Of a stretch of 64,000 nucleotides of DNA, positions 33,280-44,147 are shown piece after piece. The notes below the pieces were generated by a model. That model was given only the letters and a program-made list of their open reading frames with translations. It did no database searches and had not been told where the DNA came from. A program made the translations under genes and the position numbers. Numbering within the stretch: the first letter of the stretch is position 1; each line of letters starts with the position of its first letter. Source of the stretch: Gaeumannomyces sp. JS-464 (taxonomy: Eukaryota; Ascomycota; Sordariomycetes; Magnaporthales; Magnaporthaceae); the NCBI GenBank assembly GCA_002197995.1, contig NGZR01000003.1, positions 7,378,001 to 7,442,000 on the forward strand. The letters are read 5' to 3'.

Positions 33280-34230
33280 AACCAAACGGACCGCTGCAAA
33301 TAGTTAAGCAAAGCCTCCTACTTGTAAAATTGCATCCAAAAAGCGGTTTAAGCCTTTTTATAAGTTTCGAAGGTTGCATAAACGACGTGCTTTTAAAAGG
33401 CAAAAAAGCCGGCCCGGGTATGCTTAACGTCGCTAAAAAGGTGTTGGTATTTGTTAAAGCCCTGCGCCGATTTAACGATCCGGTAGGCTGTTTGTAAAGG
33501 TTTAAAGTTTTCCGCATTAGCCTTATTAGTAGCCTCGTTAGTGCCCGGGCTTGCTTTCGGATTTTTACAATCCGACTTATCGAAAGCATTTTCCGCCACC
33601 TTTTCAGCCTTTTTAACAGCCGCAATTTTGTTCCATTTTTTTTTAATAATATGTAAAACCACGTTAAAATTAATATGGTAAACGCATAATTAAAGCGTGC
33701 AAAAAGGAAACGCGTTTAAAGCGGCGCTGCGAAAGCGATTATCCCCGTCGGTAATAATAATCTCGGGGGCCGGAATTTGGGCTGTTAAGAAAATCGCGAA
33801 AGGTAAAAAAACCTACGAAAAGTTGCCTCGGTTTTTTTGCAATTAAAGCTTAAAAAACCGGCAAAGTTGTGCGTTCGTTGGTAATAATCACCGCCGTAAA
33901 CAGGTGCATATTATGCCGGTTGGTTTTATAAATAACGTCGATTTAAAAGCAGCGCGAGCCGGCACGAAATAAAAACGACTTAATCGTATATCCAAACCGC
34001 GCACGGAAAGTTGCAGTGCCTTTTTGGCCTTTTATAAGGAAATCCCAAGGGTTAAAATCCTTAAACGCCACCGTAAGCTCGTCGAAAAACCGTAAAAAAG
34101 CGGCCGTAGGTTGGTACCCCTTAGCGTTTTTTTTTCCTCCAACGGCTCGCTAACGGTATAAAGCAGCAAGTTGCTAAAGCCCGGTAGGGTATCGCCGCCG
34201 TAAAAGGTTAAGGATCGCACGCGTACGTAT
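33280..34230 (-). pseudogene. Remnant of MULE-type transposase
   Basis: Discontinuous minus-strand coding traces. Near 34032-34220 there is RSLTFYGGDTLPGFSNLLLY. Near 33880-33960 there is IDVIYKTNRHNMHLFTAVI, similar to the D-x-x-YKTN-x-x-x-PL-x-x-x-x-G core of MULE transposases. Near 33393-33662 a Lys-rich segment NKANAENFKPLQTAYRI may be its C-terminal part. Stop codons such as TAA directly before IDV sit where CAA/CAG or TGG codons could have been. There is no intact reading frame. Confidence 0.6.
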
Positions 34231-34670
34231 CGTAAGGTCGGCGAAAAAAGGGCGCAAAAGCTTCCACTGCCGTTTTCCGTAATTTAAAAGGCGAGGGCGG
34301 TACCTTATAGCGATATTTAATCCGGGCCGTGGCCTTCGTGTTTAAAGTTAATATCCGGGCGTTTTAAAGGTTTCCGTTAGCTTTAAACCTTTGAAAATGA
34401 TTTTTACGGGCAGTTAGCAATTTGGGAGGTCCGGGACCGGTTGCGCAACTTTCGGGAAGCCGGTTTTTTTGCCTAAAAAAGCAAAGAAAAGCGCTTTTTT
34501 TTAGCAGGCCTTCGCTGTTTTTAAGCGTGCGTGCGGTAGTTATAAGCCCGTTTTGTTAAAGTAGCCACGGGTTAAAAGCATCGACGAGGCTTTAAGGTAA
34601 GGTAAAAGGTAAAAAGTACCGCGGTAAGCTTTTTAATCCAAAGCCGCCCGTTTAAAGCGCGGGACCGGCG

Positions 34671-34797
34671 GCCTCGTTTGCAAAAGGGCTGATAGCCTCG
34701 TTTGCAAAAAGGCTAATAGCCTCGTTTGCAAAAAGGCTATAGCCTCGTTTGCAAAAGGGCTATTAGCTTCGTTTGCAAAAGGGCTATTAGCCTCGTC
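34671..34797. repeat. Tandem repeat inside the transposon, about 5 copies of a 24-29-bp unit
   Basis: The unit GCCTCGTTTGCAAAAGGGCT with TATTA-type spacers recurs five times (from 34671), ending in GCCTCGTCGTCGCTCGA. The same CGTCGTCGCTCGA block recurs at 36010 in the second element without the tandem copies. Confidence 0.8.
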
Positions 34798-35224
34798 GTC
34801 GCTCGAGATTGCGATAACTTCGTTTATAGCAGTTGGTTGTTATGCTATAAAGAAAATGCACGGAAAACGATTTAAAATGCATAGAAAATGTTAAACTATG
34901 GGGATTCCCGGCGAATTTGCGGGGTTCCGGCATCGAATAACACAAGGGGCGCACAGGCCAAAGTGGAAAAAGGTGCGTGCTAATAGCAAAAAAGGTGTGT
35001 TCCTCGATAAAGCCTTTTAATATGGGCATACCCGGGTAGCAAAATCTGGGGCTTACTTGTTTGCAAGAAAAAAGAAAAAAAAGGGAAAAAAAAAAGAAAA
35101 ACCGACGATAATGGTAATTTCCTGCAGTAGTAGGTACCTATTTACAGCTTCGTTAAGATTAATCGCCATAAAAAAGTGGATATTTCCGGCGCTCTTTTAT
35201 TAAGGACAGGCAAGCATTAAAAAC

Positions 35225-36202
35225 GAAGCTCTTCCTAAGCACGCACCCTTTTTGCTTCCACACGCACCCCGCACCGATATCGGCCGCCATGCAACTTTCT
35301 ATGGGGCGCCCACACAAACGAACATAAGCTTTAATGCAAGCAGGGGCTTAATTAATAGGAGGGAAGCAAATAGAAGTTATCGCCACGAGCAATTTATTAA
35401 AAAAACAATTAAAAACGCGGTGTTAAGCCGCTAAATTACATAGGAAAAGTGCAGGGGCACGGCGTTAAAACCGTTTATTTAAAGCTATAAAAGGGCTTAA
35501 AAACTCGCAAAGGGATTAAAAAACTCGCTAAAAGCCGGCGCAAGCGCTAAAAAAGGCGTAAAAGCCCTCTCAGCCGGCTTTAAAAGCAGGGCGGCCGGCG
35601 TTAAGGGGAAAGTGGCCGGCGTTAAAAGTAAAGAAGTGCCGAAGGTAAGCACTAGACTTTCCGCTTCGTTAACCTCGTTACGTGCTTTTAAGGAGGCACT
35701 TAATTCGTGTTAAAAGTAATTACGCTTTGCGCTGGCCCGTATACCCGTGCGGGCGGGTACGAGGCCTTACCGCCGGCGCTTCGTTAAACGGGCCGGCGTT
35801 TAAAAGCCGGCCTTTTTTAACCCCGACCGGCTTTATAACCAGCAATAAAGGGTTTATTGTAAAGCGATTGCCCGGGTGCAGCTAAAAGCTATTTACGGCG
35901 GTAATTTGCAGGCCAGGGGCCTGCGGATCACGCCGTTAAGCTTTATGTAAAGCAATAAGCTCGTAAGGGCAAAGCAGGCCGTTCTAACTAGGTAGGTAGG
36001 TTACAGCCTTGTCGTCGCTCGAAATCGTAATCACTTCGTTTATAAGGGTAATTGTTGAAAAATGGATTAAAAATGGCACCAAGTTTAATCTGCAAGCAAA
36101 ATTACGTGGGCTGCGAAACCGGAACGCACAGGCGTTGCACGGGCCAAAAGTGGGGCAAAGTGCGTGTGGGAGCAAAAAGGGTGCGTGCCCGGGAAGAGCC
36201 TC
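35225..36202. mobile_element. Non-autonomous, internally deleted copy of the same TIR element
   Basis: 978 bp. The left TIR from 35225 (GAAGCTCTTCC, then GCACGCACCCTTTTTGCT) matches the reverse complement of the right end at 36202 (GAGGCTCTTCC, then GCACGCACCCTTTTTGCT). Target-site duplication TTAAAAAC at 35217-35224 and 36203-36210. About 750 bases after the left TIR align in the same direction with 32,200-32,900 of the larger element, and its right 200 bases align with 34,790-35,016. The transposase part is absent. It was inserted independently, since its duplication differs. Confidence 0.82.
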
Positions 36203-36507
36203 TTAAAAACACCGCCGTCGTTACAGATCCCTTTTAGTGAGTTACAGCGCTCTCTGCCGAGGGAGGCTTTTTACTACGCGTGCGCACCCGTGTAAATAAG
36301 GCAAAAGGTCTCCCTGCCTTTTGGCCCGTTTTCTGGATTGAGCAATTCGGTTTACTGCGTGCCGCTCTGCTGTGCCAGATGAATTAACAGCCAATCCTAT
36401 CAATTAATGTTTGTCCCAGTGGTTGCCTTTTCTTCTTCTTTTTCTTATTCTTCGTCTGCTTATTATCTCTTGCCCGGCCATTCCGTCTCTCCTAACGATT
36501 GGTCAAG

Positions 36508-37802
36508 TTAACGGCCTTCAAGAAGCAGTGTCTGCGTTCCGTCCTCCTTCGGGCTCGCATTCGAGTACGAACCAAGCTCGATTGTCCTCGTGATGGTTAT
36601 CGTCTGAGACTGCCGGTGCACTGGTACTGGCCGTTGCGGCCCTGGCGACACTAGCCCCGCCTCATCGGCTTCTTGGTTGTGCTCGGCCGAGATCTGGGTG
36701 GTGGCGACGATGTTGGGCTCGCCCTGCCACACGTTGAACCTCCCCTCTTCCTCGTGGTGGCTCGACAGTCTGTTGGGGCTAGCCAGACACGATAGGCCGC
36801 CGCGCTTCGAGCGTTTCTTGATGACCATGGGCGAGCTGCCGGCGGCTCGTGCTGTTAGGACGAGCCTCGATGACAGGATGTCGATGCTGTTTGGCCCCAA
36901 GGCAGGCTTGTTAGTCGATGCACTGGCACTGCGCACCCGCAATAGGGAGATGGGGAGACAGGACTAACTAGAGCATGACTGGAAACAGGCACTCGAGCGT
37001 GTAGATGAAGCGGTCGATCTGGCTGGCCGTGGTGGTGGCCGCCTCCAGAGAGGGCTGGAAGAAGTAGGTGACGGCGCGACTCGTGCCGATCAAGGCGAGC
37101 GAGGCGACCCTGAACTCGGTGCTGCGGACAAAATGGCGAAAGACGCTGACGGTGGTGGCATCCCCCTGGGCGCGGTTGGTGGCGAAGGTGCGCAGCAGGA
37201 AGAAGGCGCTGAAGCACTCGAGGATGGCGATGCCGACAAAGTAGCCGACGTGCAGGTGGTTGATGAGCTGCTGCGTGTCGCCCTCGGCCCGGTGCGCGTG
37301 CGGGCCGGGCCCGGACATGAAGACGCTGACGTGCACGCCCAGCACCAGGAACCGCATCACGGCCACGGCGCCCATGACGGCCCAGAAGAGCGACATGAAC
37401 AGCGACCGCGCGCGGCCCGTCAGGACGCGGGTCAGCATCACGTAGCTGTACATGGACATGCCTGCCTCTTGCAGCTGGTGCGTCCGAGTCGTGTTAGCCC
37501 AGTTCGGCTGCGGTAGCGATACCGAGGTGGGGCGGGGGAGAAAGCTTGCCAGCCACATGACGTCGGCCAGGGCTGCGGCCACGGCGGTCGGGACCATGTC
37601 ATAGGTGTGGTAGTACGCGGCGTAGCAGAGACCGTTGGCGCCGGCGCCCGCCGCCGAGACCAGGATTGGCACCAGCGTGGCCGGCGACACGCTGGATGAT
37701 GCTCACAATCACCAGCCCGAAGAGCACATTCGCCAGCCCGATGGTGCTGAGGATGGCCCAGCTCAGCTCGTAGTAGAGCGGGATCATCGGTTCGGAGCTC
37801 AT
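36508..37802 (-). CDS. Multi-pass membrane protein, fungal seven-helix type (one frameshift)
   Basis: Likely exons 37523-37802, 36969-37474 and 36508-36886, about 388 residues. The 48-nt first intron (GTATCG...CCAG) is in frame and could be retained. The second begins GTTAGT and ends ACAG. Hydrophobic helices: LSWAILSTIGLANVLFGLVIV, TLVPILVSAAGAGANGLCY, FMSLFWAVMGAVAVMRFLVLG, VGYFVGIAILECFSAFFLL, and VASLALIGTSRAVTYFF, with a conserved IDRFIYTLECLFPVML end. A cytosolic tail carries basic and Ser-rich stretches. This agrees with an uncharacterised fungal membrane family that ends FxFTLECLFPVMLL. One base is missing near 37690, in the first loop after QRV. The function is unknown; it may be a receptor. 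The start is the first ATG, giving MSSEPMIPLYYELSW. Confidence 0.68.
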
Positions 37803-39899
37803 GGTGTCAGGCTCCCGGTCGGTCGGTCCCTGTCCTTGAAGGCGGCTTTGCTTGGAGATGTAGCCAGGCGGTCGGCGAAAGAAGAGCGACCTCGAGCCCT
37901 CGGGCAGGAGGACCTTTTCTTTGGTTGGTCCGCAGGGCGAGCGGGAGGAAGCAAAGAAATAGAAGTAAAAGTCAAGATGGCGAGGACTGATGTCACAGAA
38001 GAGCATGGAACGACGGAACTTTATGGCCCTTCCTGCCGTTTCTGAGCGCGGCTGGGGAGCTGGTGCCAAGGTTCAGGGGCATCGCTTTCCCTGCCTGCGA
38101 GCAACGGTGAGCTGCGTCGGTTCCTCGATTGGGCGAGGGCCAGGCATAGTCTCGATGGCGAGCGGCCGCTCGCTCGCACTGGGAACGGTCGCTATCTGGT
38201 GCACGCCCAGCGGCGAGTCAAACAGGACGCTAGATAGTCAGGCGTTTGACCTCGGCCTGGAATAAGCATGCACGCCGTCTTAAGCTTTTGGCTGCAGCCG
38301 TTTGTGGCGCGAGGTAGATTGGGCCAACCGTCCCAAGTCGGGCATGCCAAGGTTCCATGGCCAAGGTTCCATGGCCACGGCAACTGCACAAGCTTTGCCG
38401 AGCCCCCCGAATCTGGAGAGCGCTCGCTACCGGAGCTTGTGTAGAATACAGGGCCCATCTCCCGTTGTGGCCCGGTCGGCGGCTCTGGAAGGCAGTTCGG
38501 GAACATGGGCAATGTACCCTGTTGTTGGAACCTTTCTGCCCCTGGCCTGGAGCCGAGTTAAGGCTTATACGGAGTAGCATTAAAGCCGTGTGGCGGCTGA
38601 TCGATCGATTCTGTGCTACCAGACGCCGTGGGTTTGCGATCGCTTTCCCATTTTCCGCCCCAGGGACATCCCCCGTTTGAGCCAAGGGAAGCGGTGCCGA
38701 AATGTGGCACGCGGGCAGGGCCGGGCAAAACGCTGTCATTAATGGGCCTAAAGGAACCTGGCAGAGCGCAAACAAACCTTGGCTTCGCATGTTTTCTATT
38801 TGTGCTTCCAGGAATCGAAGATCTCTGCTGGGGTAGTTTAACATGGAACGGGGCCGCACCGGGGAAGCTTGTAACAATTAAAAGGTGGCAACCATGGGTT
38901 TTGTCCCCAAACGCAGGCAATCCCAAAAGAGCAGCTTTTCCCGGCCTCGCACAGGCGCTTAACCCTGGGTTTCAGCCGGCCAGCGAGCCGGGCGTGATTG
39001 GCCGTGTCGGCTTTCAGCTGGCTGCGAAAAAAGAAAAAAAGATTGCTGGTTGCGGGCGGCGTGGCCGCCATCATGCACGCGGCCACTCCACAACCGACAC
39101 CACCCTCCCACGCCCATTGCAGCATGTAAAACCGCGAGGAGAACGAGTAAACGACCCATGGCCCACCCCGCCCAGAGCGTCGCGGGTGGCGATAGCGGGG
39201 TCTGTTACACCGAGGTGATCATGGAGTCCTTGATCCAGGATCCTCCCAGCTCGGGCACGAGGCGGCCCGACGGCAACGGCAGTGACGGAGGCGACAAGGG
39301 TGAACAACACGGCACGGGAACGCATCCCGGCACAAGGGCGTTGGCTGGTTGGCCTGTGAAAAGGGAAGAGGGTGCCCGCTTGAGCTTGTGTTGACTCTCG
39401 GTTGGGTTTCTGTGAAGTACGATATGCGATTGATGCATGTACTTGGGGTTTGCCTGTCAAGCCCTAGAGCTTGGCTGGATGGCCCCAAAATCGCGGGCTC
39501 GCATAAGTGGTACCTCCATATTCACCCTGGGCGGAGAGATACGGACGGGATGTGGGAAATATTATAACAGAAACGCAGGAGAGGAACAGGAAAGGAAATA
39601 AGAGAGGAAAGGGAGCAAGAAAATGTGCAGGACTGAAACCATTGGGGGTGCCTTGGTTTTTTTTTTTTTTTTTTTGCCATAATCGAACACAGCCCCTTCA
39701 GCCGCAAATCCAGCCGCAACCACCTATCACGAGAACGCCACCAAAAAGGGGCAACGCAGCCGACCACGCCAGTCCATCGCCTTCCGCGTGTAGCCATGGC
39801 GCGCGAATGTATTTCAATTGTAGCTTCCAGCGCCAAGTCAATCCACAGTAGGCTCACACACATCAATCCAAAGCCCTCGTCCCAGACTACTGGCGCACG
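37803..39899. other. 2-kb intergenic region, no gene recognised
   Basis: No domain or family start was found on either strand. A T run of 18-20 lies at about 39658-39676. The direct repeat CCAAGGTTCCATGG occurs twice at 38348-38373. The left part is the promoter side of the membrane protein. Confidence 0.45.
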
Positions 39900-41447
39900 A
39901 TGCGGCTGCTCGACACGCAAACGCTTCGGGTCGTGGACTTCATCCAACTCCACGTCCCGTCCTACGCCATCCTCTCACACACCTGGGGCGCCGACGAGGT
40001 GACGTTCTAGGAGATGCAGCTCCTGAGTCAAGCCGACAGCGATGCAGCCAAGGAGCAGATCAGGTGCAAGGCCGGCTTCGCCAAGGTGAGGGACGCGGCC
40101 GAGTTCGCGCGCCGGGCCGGCCACGTCCACGTCTGGATCGACACGTGCTGTATCGACAAGTCCAGCAGCGCCGAGCTGTCCGAGTCCTAGCAACTTTATG
40201 TATAGGTGGTACTAGGAGTCGGCCGTGTGCTACGCCTTCCTACCGGATGTCCCGCCGGCCGACGCGTAGGACCTTGCGGGCGAGGGGTCGGCATTTCTGG
40301 CCAGTCGCTGATTCACGCGCGGGTGGACGCTGCAGGAGCTGATTGCTCCGCGCAAGATCGAATTCAAGGCCAGGGACTGGAGTCACCTCGGCGCCAAGTG
40401 CGACGGTGGCGGCGACGGCGACGGCGATGACGACTCGCCCACCTTGCCAAATCTGGTTGCAGACATCACTGGCATCCCAGTCGCCGTCCTCCAGGGCCGT
40501 GTCCGAGCGAGCAACCTCAGCGTGGCCAGCCGCATGAAGTGGGCGCCGCACCGCCAGACCACGCGGCCCGAGGACCCGGCGTACTGCCTGCTGGGGATTT
40601 TCGGCGTCAACATGCCGCTGCTCTACGGAGAGGGCAGCAAGGCATTCTTCCCGTTGCAGGAGGGTATCCTCAAGACGACGTCGGACTAGTCCGTCTTCGC
40701 GTGGAACGCCTACGGCGGCGAGGCCGACATTGACGCCGACGACCCGGACGCCGTGTGCGGTCTATTCGCTGAGAGCCCGTTCCAGTTCAAGGACTCGGGC
40801 GACATTGTGCCGCTGCCGCCCTCGGCCACCATCGAGAGCGTGCCCGTCGAGATCACGAGCCACGGGCTCCGGGTGCAGCTGTACCTGCGCCCGATCTGGG
40901 ACCGGTACGACGCGACCGGGAATGAGGACTACTACGCGCTGCTGGACTGCGTCGTCATGATCGGGTCTCAGGCGTCTGCCCGACGCTTTGGCTGCGGCGA
41001 CTGAGCTTCGACCAGTTCGGGCGGCTGCACCCGCGCGCGCGCAAGCTGCTCAAGCCCGTCGACTACGACTACCCCGTCTTCATCGAGGGCCACCAGCCCA
41101 TCTTTGTGCGCCAGCAGCCGCTGTACTACAGCCTGCCCGACTTCCGCGTCGACGAGTCGCCCGCGTACAGACTGGACGGCGTGTACCCGGAGGAGCGGTA
41201 GAACTCGACGACCATGATCCTCACCTCGGCGCTGTCCAGGAGCGGCGACGTCACGGGCCTCTTCAGATATCGCGAACGGTCGCCCCGGGGCCACGCCCTC
41301 GACGTCGCGGTTGGGCTCAAGTGGGTGGCGGGGCTCAAGTGGGTGGCGTGCTTCCAGCGGAGGTGCACGCAGTTTACCGTACCGAAAGAGCCGCCAAGAA
41401 GCAATCCTGATTACTATCCACCGTCAGGAAGCAGCCCGATGCAATGA
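39900..41447 (+). pseudogene. Heterokaryon-incompatibility (HET) domain protein, inactivated by RIP-type stops
   Basis: Starts MRLLDTQTLRVVDF and shows the HET blocks in order: YAILSHTWGADEVTF, HVWIDTCCIDKSSSAELSES, MYRWY-ESAVCYAFLPDV, and FTRGWTLQELIAPRKIEF, followed by WAPHRQTTRPEDPAYCLLGIFGVNMPLLYGEG and a C-terminal region to about 41447. In-frame stops occur at 40008 (TAG), 40188 (TAG), 40213 (TAG), 40267 (TAG), 40309 (TGA, where Trp is expected in the FTRGW block), 40687 (TAG) and 41199 (TAG). Most sit where Gln is expected in the family, i.e. CAG to TAG. A frame shift near 40190 is also needed. The intact gene would act in self/non-self recognition after hyphal fusion. The gene appears dead by point mutation, not deletion. 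Confidence 0.83.
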
Positions 41448-41506
41448 CACCACTAAGTGTTAACTTTAGAGTACAACGGTGAGAACGGAGCTCACGAATG
41501 ACGATC

Positions 41507-43502
41507 CTATTCCCACATCTCGTCTAGCTCCAAAGTTGAAGCAGCACGAACAAATTCACGTCGCAGCTTTACCTGAATAGTGTCAGCGGTATGCACTCCT
41601 TCTCTTAGCGCTGCACAACGTCCCGTCGTGGTGTATAGGACCTTGAGACGGCTCGCACCGAGTGCTCGAACAACGTCGCCAACGTAGCCGTCCGCGCTGC
41701 GGTCATCCAGCCAGTGCAGTCCGTAAATGGCGCAGAATACTGTGTGCGGCATGAGCGCGAGGAGTTCTTCCAGCAGAGCTACAGCAGCGCCCCAGGTATT
41801 CGTCGTCCCATCCAGCACCTCGAGCCCTGCCGCCGAGAAGTCCAACGACGGACCTTTGCTGGTCTCAAACTGCACGGGCAGCTGTTCGACCAGCTGACGC
41901 ACAAGTGCGTACGCGAGAGCCAACGTCCCCCGCACCTCAGCAGTTGTAGCATCTGGATTGTCTGCATCGTGGGGCATGTGGCGTGGGAGCTCGCGAAAGT
42001 ACGACACGACGGGGATCCTGTCCTCGTCGGCGAGATCAACAATTTTAGCTGCGAGCATGGCCAGCGGGTTGTCGAGGTCGTCGGCGGCCAGGTAAGGTGC
42101 TTCGAACCAGAGAGAGCCCGGTTCGTCCGACGCAGTCCACTCGCGCAGCCTCCCCAGCGCATTTGGGTCGACCATCATGGGCCGGAACGAGTCACTAGGG
42201 ATCCGGACGCGGCTGCGGTCGAAGAAGGACTCGCAGCCTCGAGTGTGGTAGGCCACTTCCTCGGCAGCCCAGTGTGTCAAAGGAAACGTGTGATTCTCGG
42301 CATTGGCCATGAGTTTTTGAGGCTCATAGGATGCAGTGCTCACGAGCTCAACCAGACGCCCGCCGACCACTGACGTCCTCGTCGCCTTAGGTTCTTGCCC
42401 CCTCTTATAGCAGTGGATCGAGAGTCTTGGCCAGGTTCTTGCGCTCAGCGCTCAGCTGCAAGCGAATCTGTTCGGCCACCTCCCTGACGATCTGCTGCTT
42501 TATGTGCTCCATCTCAGCCCGTCGCCTCTCTCTCCTTCAAGACCGACCTGCCGATCATGCTCAGCGTCTCGTGTCTGCTGTTCGACAAGTTCGCATGTCA
42601 CAGGCAGCTCAGCTCGCCCACTCTGGGTCGCGAGGTGCCTGATCCGCTCGGCGAGACGGCCAGTGCGTGCCATCTCGGCGCCGAAGCGGCGCGAAAGGCT
42701 GTCACTAAAGGAGCCCAGCAGCCGCTTCCGCCGTGTCTCCATCATCCAGTCCATGACGCCTGGCAGGAACAGGAAGACGTGAGCATAAAGCTCAGTCACA
42801 AGCTTGACCATGGCTTCCGTTGGGTAAAGCTGGAGGTCGGCGGCAACCCCGCCGACGTGCTCGCTTACGTGGCACAGCATGTCGGCGAGGCCTTCGGCGA
42901 CCAGCTCGTGGCTGCCGCTCGCGCGCGCAATGGCATTGAGAGAGCCCGCAAAAATGGAGACGTACTCGTTGCCCTCGGGGATGATCTTGAAGAGGTCGCC
43001 ACGGCTGTCGAGTGTGCTGCCAAACCGGTGGAAGAGCTGCCGAGCCCGGCCGAGACGTCCGCTCTGGCGTTTCTTTTGCCATACGACATTCATGCCCCGG
43101 ACCGTGTCGACGATCCCATTCATTGTCGGCTCGGAGTCCAGGCTGAGCCGATCCTCGGCGGGAAGGTTGCTTTGGAGCCGCTGCCATTTGTTGCGCAGCT
43201 TTTCCGACTCGACGGCAATCGTTTCCGAAATGGGATATCTAGTTCGATGGGTTCAAGTTAGAGCCTGGCCACGCACTCCAAGCGAATGGTGGCAAAATAT
43301 AATACCGGTCATCATGCTTTGCAGGCCCTGCTTCGAAGAACCGCCTCCACGGGTTGTCTACAATTCCACGGCTGTCCGAGTTTCCCACCTTGTTCGAAAG
43401 CACCTGCGCCAACTGCGACGACGGCAGGCGGGCCTCCACTTCGGCGCTGTAAGCACAAACTAGCATTCTCGGCGCTTTGACGTTTGTAACACCCGTTGTC
43501 AT
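41507..43502 (-). pseudogene. DUF7708-type STAND-like protein, broken by stops and a frameshift
   Basis: Exon 43306-43502 gives MLVCAYSAEVEARL and NPWRRFFEAG. After a 66-nt intron, exon 43238 onward gives ISETIAVESEKLRNKWQRLQ. The DUF7708 domain follows: LGRARQLFHRFGSTLDSRG, FKIIPEGNEYVSIFAGSL, IAEGL-type GLADMLCHVSEHV, LYAHVFLFLPGVMDWM. A frame change near 42535 leads to HIKQQIVREVAEQIRLQ, then two TAA stops (42405-42407 and 42387-42389) before the C-terminal half resumes (HWAAEEVAYHTRGCESFF, LLEELLALMPHTVFCAIYGLHW, DDRSADGYVGDVVRALG). These proteins are fungal cousins of NLR recognition proteins. The C-terminal part contains a decayed NTPase-like fold without a clear Walker A. The TAA codons fit CAA to TAA changes. 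Confidence 0.75.
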
Positions 43503-44147
43503 TTCACTTGCTGGTTGGCTGGCCCTCGTTGGGATGATTGTCTGGTTGTCCTACCTCCCTCTAGGTAGCAATAGGCGGCTAGCCGCGAGCTTTCAGCTTG
43601 GCTCCCAGATCTTTATGATACGCGAAGGGAGGACTTCCCTATTGACCCCCCGTCTCGGCCCAACGTCCCCATAGGTAAGGCTGTGTCGCGGATCCATCAG
43701 CGGAATTTTGAGACACCGGGTCTCTTGGCTTCACTTCCCCGCTTCTGACCGGTACTCCTGCAGCTGTGGCGCACTCCTCGACTGCTTCTCGTGGCAGGCC
43801 CCCATTGGCTGTGCTTCTACTCTTCCGACTGCAGCACCACACTATGTGTGGTTAGTGCAACATTTCGTCTGCATTAAAAGTAAGCAGAGGAGGTCAGGCT
43901 GGCAAATGATCGGCAAGAGCTCGGTTTTTAGTTATGGACGCCTCTTTGCATTCCTGGCCCACGTCAACTCACTCCCTCTCGACCCTTCATTGTCCTTCCC
44001 GCGCTGAAACTTCCCGCTTTGACACCAGGAGACGCTTTGAATCGCCTCGCATTTCCCCCACCTACACCAGAGAAATGGCTCAGCTTTCGCGTTCACCTGC
44101 GACCCAAAGCGCCGGCGCTGGGATATAACAGATTTTCCCCGTACTAG
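43503..44147. other. Divergent spacer between DUF7708 and AAA pseudogenes
   Basis: The two genes face away from each other, so this is their shared upstream region. No coding or RNA feature is supported. Confidence 0.45.

Larger units (their letters stand above)
32155..35016 (-). mobile_element. Mutator-like (MULE-type) DNA transposon, decayed, with TIRs and target-site duplication
   Basis: The ends are inverted repeats. The left end from 32155 (GAGGCTCTATCGGGG, then AACACACCTTTTTTGCTATT) matches the reverse complement of the right end from 35016 (AAGGCTTTATCGAGG, then the same 20 bases) over about 45 bases with four differences. The flanks repeat TTAATATG at 32147-32154 and 35017-35024, an 8-bp (9 with the next G) target-site duplication. 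Inside, the minus strand at about 33860-34230 still reads the MULE-type catalytic-start pattern IDVIYKTNRHNMHLFTAVI followed by ITNERTTLPVF. It is interrupted by stops and rich in TTAA/TTTA, as expected after RIP. The 8-9-bp duplication also suits MULEs. The element is non-functional. Confidence 0.82.

Noticed and set aside
32155..36202. Long terminal repeats of a retrotransposon (about 750-bp direct repeats at 32.2-32.9 and 35.25-36.0 kb)
   Set aside because: Each copy has its own inverted ends and its own target-site duplication, so they are two DNA transposons. No gag-pol remnants were seen.
41507..42370. Stand-alone 287-residue gene
   Set aside because: Its start is GTG and the sequence directly upstream continues the DUF7708 protein family, so it is the C-terminal half of a broken gene.
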